Assembly: GCF_001591585.1 (NCBI RefSeq)
Contig: NZ_BCVE01000003.1
Coordinates: forward strand, 248,001-312,000
Direction: 5' to 3'
Length of the DNA stretch: 64,000 nucleotides
From: Niallia circulans NBRC 13626
GTDB taxonomy: Bacteria; Bacillota; Bacilli; Bacillales; Cytobacillaceae
The notes below the pieces were generated by a model, which searched no databases, was not told the origin of the DNA, and worked only from the letters and a program-made list of their open reading frames with translations. Made by a program: the position numbers and the translations under genes. This document shows, one piece after another, positions 45,540 to 54,806 of this stretch (positions within the stretch are counted from its first letter, which is position 1; each line of letters opens with the position of its first letter).

Positions 45540-45582
45540 AACAAAGAAGTCCTGCCTAAAGTATAGACAGGACTTCTTTGTT
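45540..45582 (-). terminator. Terminator after the second amino-acid ABC operon
   Basis: AACAAAGAAGTCCTG (45540-45554) and CAGGACTTCTTTGTT (45568-45582) are perfect 15-bp arms touching the ATPase stop codon. Confidence 0.85.
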
Positions 45583-46324
45583 ATTTAAGCATCGTAGCTT
45601 TTAAAAATTCTTGTGTTCTTTCTTCTTTTGGATTGTTAAAAAATTGCTCAGCTGTACCGTGTTCAATAATTTTTCCATCATGCATATACACAATACTATC
45701 TGCTACTTCTTTAGCAAATCCCATTTCGTGGGTTACAACCACCATGGTCATTCCTTCTTCTGCTAAGTCTTTCATCGTTGTTAATACCTCTCCCACTAGC
45801 TCGGGATCCAGTGCTGATGTCGGCTCATCAAAGAGCATAATATCTGGTTCCATTGCAAGTGCTCTGGCAATGGCTACCCGCTGCTTTTGCCCACCTGATA
45901 GTTTACTAGGATAAACATCTGCCTTATCCTCTAAATCTACTTTTTGCAGTAACTGTTTTGCTTTGGAGATAGCTTTATCTTTGTCTACACCCTTTACCAT
46001 GATAGGTGCTTCAATAATATTTTCCAGTACGGTTTTATGTGGAAATAAGTTGAAATTTTGAAATACCATTCCTACCTTTTCCCTAATTTTGTTCAAGTTA
46101 TCGGTGCTTGGATTGACCTCATTCCCTTCAATGATAATGCTGCCGTTATCCTTTTTTTCTAAAAAATTCAAACAGCGAAGGAGGGTACTTTTTCCTGAAC
46201 CACTTGATCCTATTAAACAAACGACATCACTTTCATAAACAGTCAAATCAATATTTTTCAATACATGTAAGTCTCCAAATGATTTATTCAATTGGTTTAT
46301 TCTAATCATTTCTTTCTTGTTCAA
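45581..46324 (-). CDS. Amino-acid ABC transporter ATPase (second importer)
   Basis: 247 residues, polar amino-acid class. Walker [14 protein letters not shown], signature [15 protein letters not shown], Walker [15 protein letters not shown] and switch His in VVTHEMG are intact. It completes a binding protein-permease-ATPase operon. It closely resembles the ATPase at 25143 but lies in an operon without a riboswitch. The cargo may be cystine or another polar amino acid, judged loosely from resemblance to TcyABC. Confidence 0.92.
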   Translation of the reverse strand: MNKKEMIRINQLNKSFGDLHVLKNIDLTVYESDVVCLIGSSGSGKSTLLRCLNFLEKKDNGSIIIEGNEVNPSTDNLNKIREKVGMVFQNFNLFPHKTVLENIIEAPIMVKGVDKDKAISKAKQLLQKVDLEDKADVYPSKLSGGQKQRVAIARALAMEPDIMLFDEPTSALDPELVGEVLTTMKDLAEEGMTMVVVTHEMGFAKEVADSIVYMHDGKIIEHGTAEQFFNNPKEERTQEFLKATMLK

Positions 46325-46335
46325 TTTCTTCGCCC

Positions 46336-47001
46336 CTATCTGTCGCTTACTGCTAATTTTAATTCAATTCGGTTTACTACAAATGTCAACAGTGCTACTA
46401 GTACTAAATAGTAGACAGCTACAATGAGTAAATAGGTCATTTCGTCAAAATTATTGGATCCTAGTGTTGTTGCTACATTGAACAGCTCATTCATGGAGAT
46501 GAATGCAGCTAGCGAAGAATCTTTTAAACTAATGATAAATTGATTACCTAAAGGTGGCAGCGCGCGTCTAAATGCCTGTGGAAGAATAATTCTCCTTAAT
46601 GTCAGTGCCTTTGTCATTCCCAAAGAACGTCCTGCTTCTAACTGACCTTTGTCAACTGCCTGAATTGCTCCACGAAGAATCTCAGAAATATAAGCTCCAT
46701 TATGGAATGCTAACGCAAGGGAAGCAGCCCAAAAATCAGGAAGAAGGAAAATTCCACTTATTCCGAAATAGAGAATAAATATTTGAACAATCAGCGGTGT
46801 CCCGCGAACCAAATAGACATATGCATCGGAAATAAGCTCCAGCACTTTGATTTTAGAAATTTTTAATAAGGCAAAGATAAGCCCAATGACGATTCCGAGT
46901 ACGATCGAAACAGCTGTCAGCTCTAATGTCAAAAGCATAGCTTTTAGGAATACACCTTTTGTTTCCGCTAGTATGTTAAAAAAATGTGAAAAACTTGGCA
47001 A
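46336..47001 (-). CDS. Amino-acid ABC transporter permease (second importer)
   Basis: 221 residues, five hydrophobic segments, HisM/GlnP-type domain. The coupling loop [26 protein letters not shown] is clear. It ends 11 bases before the ATPase gene and starts about 30 bases after the binding-protein gene. It forms the channel of the same importer. Confidence 0.92.
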   Translation of the reverse strand: MPSFSHFFNILAETKGVFLKAMLLTLELTAVSIVLGIVIGLIFALLKISKIKVLELISDAYVYLVRGTPLIVQIFILYFGISGIFLLPDFWAASLALAFHNGAYISEILRGAIQAVDKGQLEAGRSLGMTKALTLRRIILPQAFRRALPPLGNQFIISLKDSSLAAFISMNELFNVATTLGSNNFDEMTYLLIVAVYYLVLVALLTFVVNRIELKLAVSDR

Positions 47002-47032
47002 AGTATTACTTCCTTTCTATTCTGGTATAAAT

Positions 47033-47815
47033 TTATTCTGGTTTAGTGGTAATGTCCTCTCCAAAATATTTCATACTAATTCGAGTAAGTGTCCCGTCCT
47101 CTCGGAGTTTTTCCAAGGCTTGGTTTACTCGCTTCAATAGTTTTGGATTATCTTGAGGAAGAACTATCGCTTGTTCACTGCGATCAATTAACTGCTGGGC
47201 TTTAATCTCAAACCCTTCCTGTGCAGCACTTTTCCCTGTTACAAAATCTGTGATTACTGCATCATGGCGACCGCTGCTTAACGCTTGTAAAGCCGTAATA
47301 TCACTGTCATATGTTTTTATTTTGTCCGTATACTTGGAGGCAGTATCGGCATATGTAGAACCTTTTGCAACGGCTACTTCCTTTCCTTTTAAATCTTTGA
47401 CCGTCTTAATTGAACTATCTGGTCTGGTGAAAATTTGCGGGCCCGAGTAGTAGTAAGGGGTACTGAAGGCAACATGTTTGCTCCGCTGCGGATTAATGGT
47501 GTGACTGGCAACGGCTGCATCTGCACGTCCTGTTTTCACCCCTTCTACAATCCCTTTGAATTTAATTCGCTTCTGAACTGGTTTAAGCCCCATTTCTTTT
47601 GCAAGTGCTTCGCCAACTTCAATATCGAACCCTGACATGGTGAGATCGTTATTTATATAACTAAATGGCTTAAACTCACCAGAAGCAGCAAAAACAAATT
47701 GATTTTTATTAATCAGTTCAGATCCATCTGCAAGCTTCTCCTTTTCGGCACAAGCAGATAAAAGGCAGAGCCCGATTAAACTGAAGAACAGTAGTATCTT
47801 TTTATTCAACAACAT
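47033..47815 (-). CDS. Amino-acid ABC transporter substrate-binding lipoprotein (second importer)
   Basis: 260 residues from the ATG at 47815 (AAAGGATGG upstream). Starting there gives a normal signal peptide (LLNKKILLFFSLIGLCLLSAC) with lipobox LSAC; an ATG 27 bases earlier only adds MKEKGWIAN. The SBP_bac_3 domain has FAASGEFKPFSY, FDIEVGEALAKEMG and DAAVASHTINPQR. It resembles TcyA-type and similar polar amino-acid receptors. No T-box, S-box or L-box was seen upstream. Confidence 0.9.
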   Translation of the reverse strand: MLLNKKILLFFSLIGLCLLSACAEKEKLADGSELINKNQFVFAASGEFKPFSYINNDLTMSGFDIEVGEALAKEMGLKPVQKRIKFKGIVEGVKTGRADAAVASHTINPQRSKHVAFSTPYYYSGPQIFTRPDSSIKTVKDLKGKEVAVAKGSTYADTASKYTDKIKTYDSDITALQALSSGRHDAVITDFVTGKSAAQEGFEIKAQQLIDRSEQAIVLPQDNPKLLKRVNQALEKLREDGTLTRISMKYFGEDITTKPE

Positions 47816-47887
47816 GTTGGCTATCCATCCTTTTTCTTTCATTTACTTTTTACCATTACTTCTAACTTGATATATTACTTATGGAAA

Positions 47888-47917
47888 TATATACCCTTTA
47901 TCCTTCTGATAAAACAA
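47888..47917 (-). promoter_or_regulatory. Candidate promoter of the second ABC operon
   Basis: Minus-strand -35 TTGTTT (47912-47917), an 18-base spacer and -10 TATATA (47888-47893), about 75 bases before the lipoprotein start. Confidence 0.35.
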
Positions 47918-47993
47918 AAAAAATCAGGTAGATTCAATAGTAGGTAGTTCTGTTTTTGTGGAGAAACACTATAATTTGCTAGCTTGCAATATA

Positions 47994-48060
47994 GCAAATA
48001 ACACCCTAACCGCTTCTTAACAATAGATATTGTCATCGTGCAATCGGGGTGTTATTTTGC
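47994..48060. repeat. 67-base hairpin in the ABC/ZIP-like gap
   Basis: GCAAATAACACCC (47994-48006) pairs with GGGTGTTATTTTGC (48047-48060) with one bulged base. The loop contains a small CAATA/TATTG stem. It is over 150 bases from the nearest gene ends and is not followed by a T run. Confidence 0.5.
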
Positions 48061-48202
48061 TTGTTATTTGGTATGTCATTTTTATTTCATTCAGGAAATT
48101 TCAATAGTTTTAATTCTGATGCCTGCTACAAGAAATATATTTTTACACTTAAATAAATGTGTTCACATAAAAGACAAAATCCAGAAGAAAATCCATTTTG
48201 TT

Positions 48203-48252
48203 CAATTCCTATTCAAAAGGGATTTTTTGTGTTTGCTGTTAAATAGGAATTG
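48203..48252. repeat. Perfect 11-bp inverted repeat in the ABC/ZIP-like gap
   Basis: CAATTCCTATT (48203-48213) and AATAGGAATTG (48242-48252) enclose a 28-base T-rich loop. Its purpose is unclear; it lies about 160 bases before the ZIP-like gene. Nothing else was recognised in 47918-48414. Confidence 0.45.
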
Positions 48253-48414
48253 ATGTGATATTTCTGAGAAAGATGTCCATGCCTACTACCAATATTCCAA
48301 TGTTTTACTATATTAAAATTAGCAGAATAACTGGTTCAAAATCTCTGAGTATGGTTTTGTTATGTAGATTTAGGTTATTTACTGTACATAACCTAAAAAT
48401 TTGGTGGGATTAAA

Positions 48415-49140
48415 ATGACGATTAGTCTAAGTCTTGTTTTTGTAATTGGATTTATTTTTATTCACTTCTTTTCTAAAACAATGAAGTTTATCAAAGATTC
48501 ACCTAGAAGTAGATTTCTCTCAATTGCTGGTGGTATAGCAGTTTCTTATGTATTTATCCATCTAATGCCCGAGTTAAGCAAACATCAAAGAGTATTAGAG
48601 CAATTAGGAGATAAAGGAATTTTTCACCTATTTGAAAATCACGCCTATCTGATAGCTCTGCTGGGATTAACTATTTTCTATGGACTAGAAAAAATGGTTA
48701 AAAACTCAAAAAAAGAAAGTGGGACGAAAAAATCGAAAACCGGTGTATTTTGGATTCATATAACATCTTTTTTTGTATATAACGCGCTAATTGGTTATCT
48801 TTTGATTAGAGAAACATATAGAAGCAACTGGGGAATGTTATTCTACTTCTTAGCAATGGCGGTTCATTTTGTTACCAATGATCACAGTTTAAGAAAAGAT
48901 CACAAAGAAATATATGACCATTTTGGTAGATGGTTACTAACATTAGCAATATTATTTGGATGGCTGGTTGGCTTATTTACCGAATTAAAAGAAATTTATA
49001 TTTCCATGCTCACAGCATTCTTGGCAGGGGGGATAATTTTAAATGTACTGAAGGAAGAGTTACCAGAAGAAAGAGAGAGCAGTTTCGTTGCTTTTTTCCT
49101 TGGTTTGGTGAGCTATTCTGTCTTGTTATTGCTTGTTTAG
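48415..49140 (+). CDS. Polytopic membrane protein, ZIP-like
   Basis: 241 residues with seven or eight hydrophobic segments. GGIAVSYVFIHLMPEL carries a His and Glu in a helix, HFVTNDHSLRKDH lies in a central loop, and GGIILNVLKEELPEE near the C-terminus has acidic residues. This arrangement recalls ZIP metal transporters, but the metal-site HxxxE motifs are only partly present. I do not recognise a named orthologue. It is a single gene in a large AT-rich gap. No good ribosome binding site other than GGTGGG is visible before the ATG. Confidence 0.6.
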   Translation: MTISLSLVFVIGFIFIHFFSKTMKFIKDSPRSRFLSIAGGIAVSYVFIHLMPELSKHQRVLEQLGDKGIFHLFENHAYLIALLGLTIFYGLEKMVKNSKKESGTKKSKTGVFWIHITSFFVYNALIGYLLIRETYRSNWGMLFYFLAMAVHFVTNDHSLRKDHKEIYDHFGRWLLTLAILFGWLVGLFTELKEIYISMLTAFLAGGIILNVLKEELPEERESSFVAFFLGLVSYSVLLLLV

Positions 49141-49299
49141 CTAGAAAGTTTTGAAGTATTTAAATAGCCAAAGCATAAGTAAGAAACAAGAAAGCTTGTA
49201 AATAATACTACTTAAACAAAAAGATCCGTCTGTTAAATAAAGGGATACATTTTTACTAATAGGAAAAAAATAGGAATATCTATAAAACGACATTCCTAA

Positions 49300-49650
49300 A
49301 TTATTACTGATAAACTTATTTCTATTAACGCTTAGAAATTGTAATGAGAAATAATATTACCTAAACCTAATATGCTTGTATATATTTCCATATGTGATTT
49401 GAGAATCCAAATAGAACCAGTAAAGAATGGTTCACTAATTAATGATAGTTCGGCCAAGACAATATGTTTTATATTATAGGGAACCATCACCATTTTTTCT
49501 TTACTGCAAATTTCCCTTCTAGAACAAGATATACACTCATTGTTAGAGCAGTAAGTACATATTTCTTAATTGTTTATTTGCCTATAAGCGGAATAGATAA
49601 CCAAGGTAAAGTAACCATTAGAATGAGAAGCCATTTTTTTCACAGCATAA
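49300..49650 (-). pseudogene. Decayed membrane-protein gene
   Basis: Read on the minus strand from about 49640, KKWLLILMVTLPWLSIPLIG is followed by an in-frame TAA, then TIKKYVLTALTMSVYLVLEG and KKKW in the same frame. After another stop, a shifted frame continues as AELSLISEPFFTGSIWILK. The pieces look like successive parts of a short Bacillus integral membrane protein, broken by at least two stops or shifts. No intact gene fits the 520-base gap 49141-49660. Confidence 0.45.
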
Positions 49651-49660
49651 TATTTACAAT

Positions 49661-51094
49661 CTAACTATCTACAAGTTCCCTTAAAATTTTGCTTAACTGG
49701 TAAATTCCCTTTTTCAAGTCAGCGATGGAGGCATAGCTATAAGAAAGGCGAAGATAACGGTTAGAATTTTGACCATATATACTTCCAGGGTTCAGTAATA
49801 TGCCTCTGTCTAAGGCTTTTACATAAAGTTCTTTCATGGAAATTTTTGAAGTTATTTTTAACCAAATAAAGAATCCACCCTTTGGTGTATACCAAGAAGC
49901 TATATCGCTTAAATAATATTCTAATGTTTCTAACATGACTGTCCGTCTTTTTTTTAACTCTTCTCGTACCAAGCCAAGGTGCTGTTCATATAACCCACTT
50001 TTAAACCATTCAGCTGCTACTCTTTGAGATATGGAGCTGGAACCATAATCTGTCTGCATTTTAATATCGGATAATCGTTCAATGACTGGTTCTGGCCCAA
50101 CAATCCATCCAATCCTTAAACCAGGGCTTAACGATTTAGATAGACTGCCTAAATACAATACATGACCATGTTTATCATTTGCCTTAATAGGAGAAGGTGG
50201 GATTTCATCAAGCCATAATTCTCGATAAATATCGTCTTCAATCATAGGAAGCTGTTCCTTTTTACAAATGCTAAGGAGCTCTTGGCGTCGTTTGTCAGGC
50301 ATTAAGATACCTGTAGGGTTATGAAAACAAGGAATTGAATACAAAATGGCTCTGTTGCGTTGTTTATTTGTGATGGAAATAGAGTTAGGTATAAGTCCAT
50401 CTTCATCAATTGGTAGTCCTGTAAGCTTCATCCCAGCAGATTGAAAAACACGAAGGGAATAAAGATAGGAAGGTTGTTCCAGTAAAACACTTGAACCTCT
50501 ATGGAGTAGCCCCACTGAAATTAATTGCAGAGCCTGTAATGCACCAGACACAATTAAAATGGAAGAAGGGGAAGCCTGAATACCGATAGTTTTAAGATAA
50601 TCACTCAAAGCTTCTCTTAAAGGAAGAAACCCTTTTGGTTCTTCATACCCAAAAGCCTCTAATTGGTCAGATACTCTTCTTAACACAGATTTCATTGTAT
50701 CTAAGGGAAATAAATCTTTAGATAACTCCCCTTTGCTAAGTTGGATAAGATCAGCATTAGATTCGGCCAGATTTATTTCCTGTACAGTTGATTGACTTGG
50801 TCTAAGTAATCCAGATTTAACGTGTTCATCCCAATCAGGTGGTGGGTTTGTAGCCAATAAAGTCCATGTGTTATTCGCTACGTATGTGCCTAATCCAATT
50901 TTAGCCTCAATTAATCCATCAGCCATTAACTCTTCCAAAGCAGTAATAATTGTACTTCTATTAACCTCAAATCTTTTTGCTAATACCCTTTGGCTAGGTA
51001 TTTTACTTCCGATCGGCCACTCTCCATTAGATATTTTCTCTTTAATAAAATCGATTATTTGTTGATATTTTGGAGTTTTAATTTTCAATACCAA
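49661..51094 (-). CDS. MocR-family GntR/aminotransferase transcriptional regulator (second of three)
   Basis: 477 residues. GntR winged helix at 8-72 (IDFIKEKISNGEWPIGSKIP, then LAKRFEVNRSTI) and an aminotransferase-like domain with PLP lysine in YLGSLSKSLSPGLRIGW, and CFHNPTG and EDDIYRE motifs. It is clearly paralogous to the regulator at 13060 along its whole length. It is divergent from an EamA-type transporter, which it probably controls through TGGTTG repeats in the 150-base gap. The effector is unknown. Confidence 0.92.
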   Translation of the reverse strand: MVLKIKTPKYQQIIDFIKEKISNGEWPIGSKIPSQRVLAKRFEVNRSTIITALEELMADGLIEAKIGLGTYVANNTWTLLATNPPPDWDEHVKSGLLRPSQSTVQEINLAESNADLIQLSKGELSKDLFPLDTMKSVLRRVSDQLEAFGYEEPKGFLPLREALSDYLKTIGIQASPSSILIVSGALQALQLISVGLLHRGSSVLLEQPSYLYSLRVFQSAGMKLTGLPIDEDGLIPNSISITNKQRNRAILYSIPCFHNPTGILMPDKRRQELLSICKKEQLPMIEDDIYRELWLDEIPPSPIKANDKHGHVLYLGSLSKSLSPGLRIGWIVGPEPVIERLSDIKMQTDYGSSSISQRVAAEWFKSGLYEQHLGLVREELKKRRTVMLETLEYYLSDIASWYTPKGGFFIWLKITSKISMKELYVKALDRGILLNPGSIYGQNSNRYLRLSYSYASIADLKKGIYQLSKILRELVDS

Positions 51095-51133
51095 TTCCGT
51101 TTACCTCCTTATAAAATTTCCTAATCCCTTAAG

Positions 51134-51166
51134 TGGTTGGTTTTTTTCTTTTTTAACTGGTTGCAG
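51134..51166. promoter_or_regulatory. Candidate MocR operator: TGGTTG direct repeat
   Basis: TGGTTG occurs at 51134-51139 and 51158-51163, 24 bases apart, on the same strand. The second copy overlaps TTGCAG (51161-51166), a possible -35 of the transporter gene. GabR-type MocR proteins bind short direct repeats. Confidence 0.4.
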
Positions 51167-51241
51167 ACATTTTAACAAATCTTAAATACTATGGAAAAGA
51201 AAAATAGAATTGGTTGGAAATTTTATCGAGGATGTGAACAT

Positions 51242-52153
51242 ATGCCGTATAAATTGAATATTAGGATAGTAGTGGCAAATTGCCTTATAATTTTTGTTTG
51301 GGCATCAGCTTTTACAGGGATTCGGGTCGGATTACAATCTTATACACCTGAACACCTTGCCCTATTTAGAATGTTAGTGGGTTCTATATTACTCATAGGA
51401 ATTGCTATTATTTTCAAAATGAAATTGCCTGAATTTAAAGATATTCCCATTATATTTTTGTTTGGATTTTTAGGCTTTACTGTATACCATTTGGCATTAA
51501 ACATAGGAGAAAAGACAGTTAGTTCAGGAATTGCCAGTTTACTGGTCTCAACTACACCGATTATTTGCGCTTTTTTAGCTGGTTGGTTTCTCCAGGAAAA
51601 ATTCGGAATATCAAAATGGATTGGATCTATTATTAGCTTTTTTGGAGTAGCTTTGATTTCCTTAGGAACATGGGGGTTTGGAACTGGCAGTGGAATTTTA
51701 TTTATTCTTATAGCATCAATATCAGAAAGTTTTTATTTTGTTTTTCAAACGCATTATATTAAGAAGTATGGTTTTTTCGAATTTACTGTTTATACCATTA
51801 TTGCTGGGACTATTTGTATGCTTTTTCTTCTCCCAGGTTTAGTAGGAGAAATTACAAACTCTTCATTAGCGTCCACTTTAAGCGTCATATATTTAGGGAT
51901 TTTCCCTACCATTATTCCGTATATAATATTAGCTTACTTAACTTTACGTGTTGGGTCCTCTGTAGCAACTAGTTCGCTTTATTTAACTCCAGCACTTTCT
52001 TTTGTGATTGGGTGGTATTGGCTTGGTGAAAAACCAACACAGGTATCTCTATTAGGGGGACTACTAATATTAGCAGGGGTATCGTTTATTCATCTTAATT
52101 TAGAAAAATTACAAATTAGATTTAATTTGAGAAGAAAGGGATTTCAAAAATAA
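51242..52153 (+). CDS. EamA/DMT-family transporter
   Basis: 303 residues from the ATG at 51242 (GAGG upstream). Ten membrane helices in two EamA repeats: ANCLIIFVWASAFTGIRVGL opens the first and GSGILFILIASISESFYFVFQ the second. These drug/metabolite transporters usually export amino acids or other metabolites. An upstream start at 51191 would add a charged segment before the first helix. It is divergent from the second MocR regulator. A terminator follows at 52316. Confidence 0.9.
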   Translation: MPYKLNIRIVVANCLIIFVWASAFTGIRVGLQSYTPEHLALFRMLVGSILLIGIAIIFKMKLPEFKDIPIIFLFGFLGFTVYHLALNIGEKTVSSGIASLLVSTTPIICAFLAGWFLQEKFGISKWIGSIISFFGVALISLGTWGFGTGSGILFILIASISESFYFVFQTHYIKKYGFFEFTVYTIIAGTICMLFLLPGLVGEITNSSLASTLSVIYLGIFPTIIPYIILAYLTLRVGSSVATSSLYLTPALSFVIGWYWLGEKPTQVSLLGGLLILAGVSFIHLNLEKLQIRFNLRRKGFQK

Positions 52154-52315
52154 GTAAAGGAAGTTAAGTGAATTTGGATAATAAAAATAATCTGATATTG
52201 ATATATCTCTTTAGAAATAGGAAGATTTCCATAATAATTGAATTAAAAAGGAATTAGCCTGTTAAGAAATATACTTAAAGTAATGGGGGCTTCGTTGAAG
52301 AAGACAACTTTGCAA

Positions 52316-52352
52316 ATAAAACGATTGGTAATAAATCCAATCGTTTTGTTTG
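52316..52352. terminator. Bidirectional terminator between EamA and TRM11-like genes
   Basis: AAACGATTGG (52319-52328) pairs with CCAATCGTTT (52337-52346), with T-rich sequence on each side. The genes are convergent. Confidence 0.85.
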
Positions 52353-52410
52353 TTATCATATATTAGTTCATCTGGTATTAGTTAATCCTCATCTATTCCA
52401 TCCCTATGCC

Positions 52411-53367
52411 TTAGCGGCAAACGATTATTTGCCGTATAAACTTTCCCTTTGGGACTTCACACCGATCTACTATTTCAAAACCTGCTTCACCCAGTATTCC
52501 ATCTATATCTTCAGTCGTTACGATAACCATTTTTTTAGCAAAGCGACGGGCGCTTTGCAGCATTGCAAATTTTTCCTCATCGGAAACAACGGAGCAAAGA
52601 TTATATGGCATGTCGATAATTGCCACATCATACATTTCTGTTATGTCTCTGATATCCCTTAAAAATACAGGACCAGAAAGTCCAAAATGGTCGAGATTGT
52701 TCCGAATGCCCTTCATGACTAAGGGATTATAATCACTGCCTGTTATATTAACTCCCATCGATAAAGCCTCTACCAATACTGTCCCGATGCCACAGCATGG
52801 ATCAATCACCTTCACTCCTCTTAATTCTGGAACTGCAATATTCACTAGCGCTCTAGCCACTCGGGTAGTTAGCGCAGTTGAGTAGTTATGAGGCTTTTGT
52901 TGGTGAATAAGCCACATACCCTGATTTTCCGAATAGTATCCGAAATACCATTTTCCTTTTAACTTGGTAATAGCGAATACTATCTCTGGATCATGAAGAC
53001 TCGCTGCACCTGGAATCAAGCATCCAATTTGTCTAGCAATCCCTTTCCTTTCATCAAAATCCATTTTATCAAGGGGATCTATGTCCCGATAATTGATGCC
53101 GATTACCTTATAAGTACTAGGCAAAGAAGGCATTGCCTCTACCCTTTGTTTTAGCTCTTCTAACGTATCACCTGTAAATAGAACCGCTATTTTCTCTTTT
53201 ATAAAAGGACTCCTGCTAGGGTCTCTATCTATTCTGCTCTCTAATACAAAGGCATGTAAGTCAGCATGAAATAGAGAACGAACTTCTAATTTACATAAAT
53301 GTTCTTCTTCCTCCGCATAATTAAAGGTATATAAGAAGGTATTGGGGATCAACCTATTTTGACTCAA
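52411..53367 (-). CDS. TRM11-family SAM-dependent RNA methyltransferase
   Basis: 318 residues from a TTG at 53367, which has GGAGGAG seven bases upstream and yields the family-like start MSQNRLIPNTFLYTFNY. A longer frame from 53436 runs into the previous gene's terminator. An N-terminal THUMP-like part (to about 150) precedes a Rossmann methyltransferase with the SAM motif DPCCGIGTVLVEA and a catalytic loop IIDMPYNL. The latter is usually (D/N)PPY; here the residues are DMPY. Archaeal and eukaryotic relatives methylate G10 of tRNA. The substrate in Bacilli is not known to me. Confidence 0.82.
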   Translation of the reverse strand: MSQNRLIPNTFLYTFNYAEEEEHLCKLEVRSLFHADLHAFVLESRIDRDPSRSPFIKEKIAVLFTGDTLEELKQRVEAMPSLPSTYKVIGINYRDIDPLDKMDFDERKGIARQIGCLIPGAASLHDPEIVFAITKLKGKWYFGYYSENQGMWLIHQQKPHNYSTALTTRVARALVNIAVPELRGVKVIDPCCGIGTVLVEALSMGVNITGSDYNPLVMKGIRNNLDHFGLSGPVFLRDIRDITEMYDVAIIDMPYNLCSVVSDEEKFAMLQSARRFAKKMVIVTTEDIDGILGEAGFEIVDRCEVPKGKFIRQIIVCR

Positions 53368-53423
53368 GTCCTTTCTCCTCCTTTTTGGATAAGCCCTTGA
53401 GCTGTTCCATTTTTCATGAAAAT

Positions 53424-53458
53424 AGTAAAACGCCATACTCTTACATATGGAGTATGGC
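53424..53458 (-). terminator. Terminator after the acidic hypothetical gene
   Basis: GCCATACTC (53432-53440) and GAGTATGGC (53450-53458) are perfect 9-bp arms followed on the minus strand by GTTTTACTATTTT. It supports the downstream TTG start for the TRM11-like gene. Confidence 0.75.
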
Positions 53459-53477
53459 TGATTGTTTTCCTACATAT

Positions 53478-53960
53478 TTAAATGGAAGATTTATTAAAGC
53501 CTTCTTCCCTTAAGTATTCACAAGCTTCCTCGTAACTGGAAAAACTATTTTCTAGATTGACTCCGGCATATATATTCCAAAACCCTTCTTCTTGAAAAAG
53601 GAGGAGCGTATTATTTTCCGTATCAATCCATGTTTCTTCTTCCACGATTTCTTCCTCCACCGTCTCTTCTTCTTCTTGTATATTTGGTCCTAATGATTGA
53701 ATGGATTTTTCAATAACTTCTATTAATTCTTCTTTTGAAAAATCTCTAATATTGACCATCCCTTTTTCGTCTGTCTCATACTCATTCAGCTTGTCTGCAT
53801 ATACAAATCCGTTTCCATTGGGATGTAAGTGATACACGACGTTCTTTTTATCACTTACACTTTCTGCATAATGAAAATTGACGCGTTTTAAAGAAACATT
53901 CTTTCGTTCTAATTGAGGGAACGACTCGATAATATTTAGTTTTTCTTCAAATGATAGCAT
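53478..53960 (-). CDS. Acidic hypothetical protein
   Basis: 160 residues. An N-terminal LSFEEKLNIIESFPQLERKNVSLKRVNFHY domain of about 90 residues is joined by a run of about 15 glutamates and valines (EEEETVEEEIVEEE) to a C-terminal WNIYAGVNLENSFSSYEEACEYL segment. There is no signal peptide or membrane helix. I do not recognise a functional family, though similar proteins appear to be common in Bacillus. It is monocistronic. The acidic linker is a clear feature. Confidence 0.7.
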   Translation of the reverse strand: MLSFEEKLNIIESFPQLERKNVSLKRVNFHYAESVSDKKNVVYHLHPNGNGFVYADKLNEYETDEKGMVNIRDFSKEELIEVIEKSIQSLGPNIQEEEETVEEEIVEEETWIDTENNTLLLFQEEGFWNIYAGVNLENSFSSYEEACEYLREEGFNKSSI

Positions 53961-54065
53961 ATTTGCCTCCAGGATTTTTATTAATATTATTATAATTAGT
54001 CTCCGTTCTAATTGTGGGTAAAACTAATATACCACGTTTTGTTAGTATGAATATAGTTCAACTTA

Positions 54066-54713
54066 CTAGGATGTAATTTCTAAAATATTTCCATCTGGGT
54101 CTATAACATAGAATAGAGAATGGATAGAACTTCTTCTGACCTTAAAATTTTGTGATTCTAATAGTCGATAAAGATAAAATATTTGCATCGGTTTTACTTC
54201 CCGTATAGCTTTAGTAAGTGCGATAATCATTTCTTGATTAGAAAAAGGGATTTCCATATCTTTATTATTATTTTGTAATTTTAGTTTCTTTCTCGCCCGA
54301 TGAAGTGCTGTTTTAATCGACTCATTACTTATTCTTAACATGGATGCCATTTCTTTTGAAGTGTAGCCAAATACATCCTTCAAGGTAACCAGCATAGCCT
54401 GTTTTAAAGGTAAGGTAGTAAGTAAAATTTCTATTAAACCATCGTAATCTATAAAATCGCAAGCCTCTCCGAAAAGATCCTCATTAAATAAAATACTCTC
54501 TTTATATTTCCTTGTCTCATCGATAAACTGATTTTTTGCCACCGTACATAAATAAGAAAATGTAAACTCCCTTTTCGGCTCTGTTTTTTTTATTTTATAA
54601 ACCTTTAGGATTGTTTCTTGTACTAGATCCTCGGCTGTCCAAGGTGACCCTGACAACCTTAAGCAATATTTATAAAGTTTTTTAATCACAACCTCTATAT
54701 CTTCAAAAACCAT
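54066..54713 (-). CDS. ECF-type RNA polymerase sigma factor with C-terminal extension
   Basis: 215 residues. Region 2 (LYKYCLRLSGSPWTAEDLVQETILKVY, then FSYLCTVAKNQFIDETRK) and region 4 (LKDVFGYTSKEMASMLRISNESIKTALHRARKKL) are clear. Some 65 residues follow region 4 (PFSNQEMIIALTKAIREVK... to the end), which is unusual for simple ECF factors and may be a built-in regulatory part. No anti-sigma gene is next to it. It is divergent from a VOC protein at 54807. The target promoters are unknown. Confidence 0.88.
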   Translation of the reverse strand: MVFEDIEVVIKKLYKYCLRLSGSPWTAEDLVQETILKVYKIKKTEPKREFTFSYLCTVAKNQFIDETRKYKESILFNEDLFGEACDFIDYDGLIEILLTTLPLKQAMLVTLKDVFGYTSKEMASMLRISNESIKTALHRARKKLKLQNNNKDMEIPFSNQEMIIALTKAIREVKPMQIFYLYRLLESQNFKVRRSSIHSLFYVIDPDGNILEITS

Positions 54714-54806
54714 GTTTCCCCCTCTTTATATAAATTTATATATAAGTGTAACTTTTCCACTATTATATTCGTTATAAGGAAGAATTTCATTTCAAGGAGG
54801 AAGATT

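Noticed and set aside
45406-45588. 60-codon plus-strand frame ahead of the ABC terminator
   Set aside because: It runs through the terminator hairpin of the opposite operon, has no domain and no good ribosome binding site.
49464-49664. 66-codon plus-strand frame
   Set aside because: It is antisense to the decayed membrane-protein pieces and overlaps the end of the MocR gene; no protein features.
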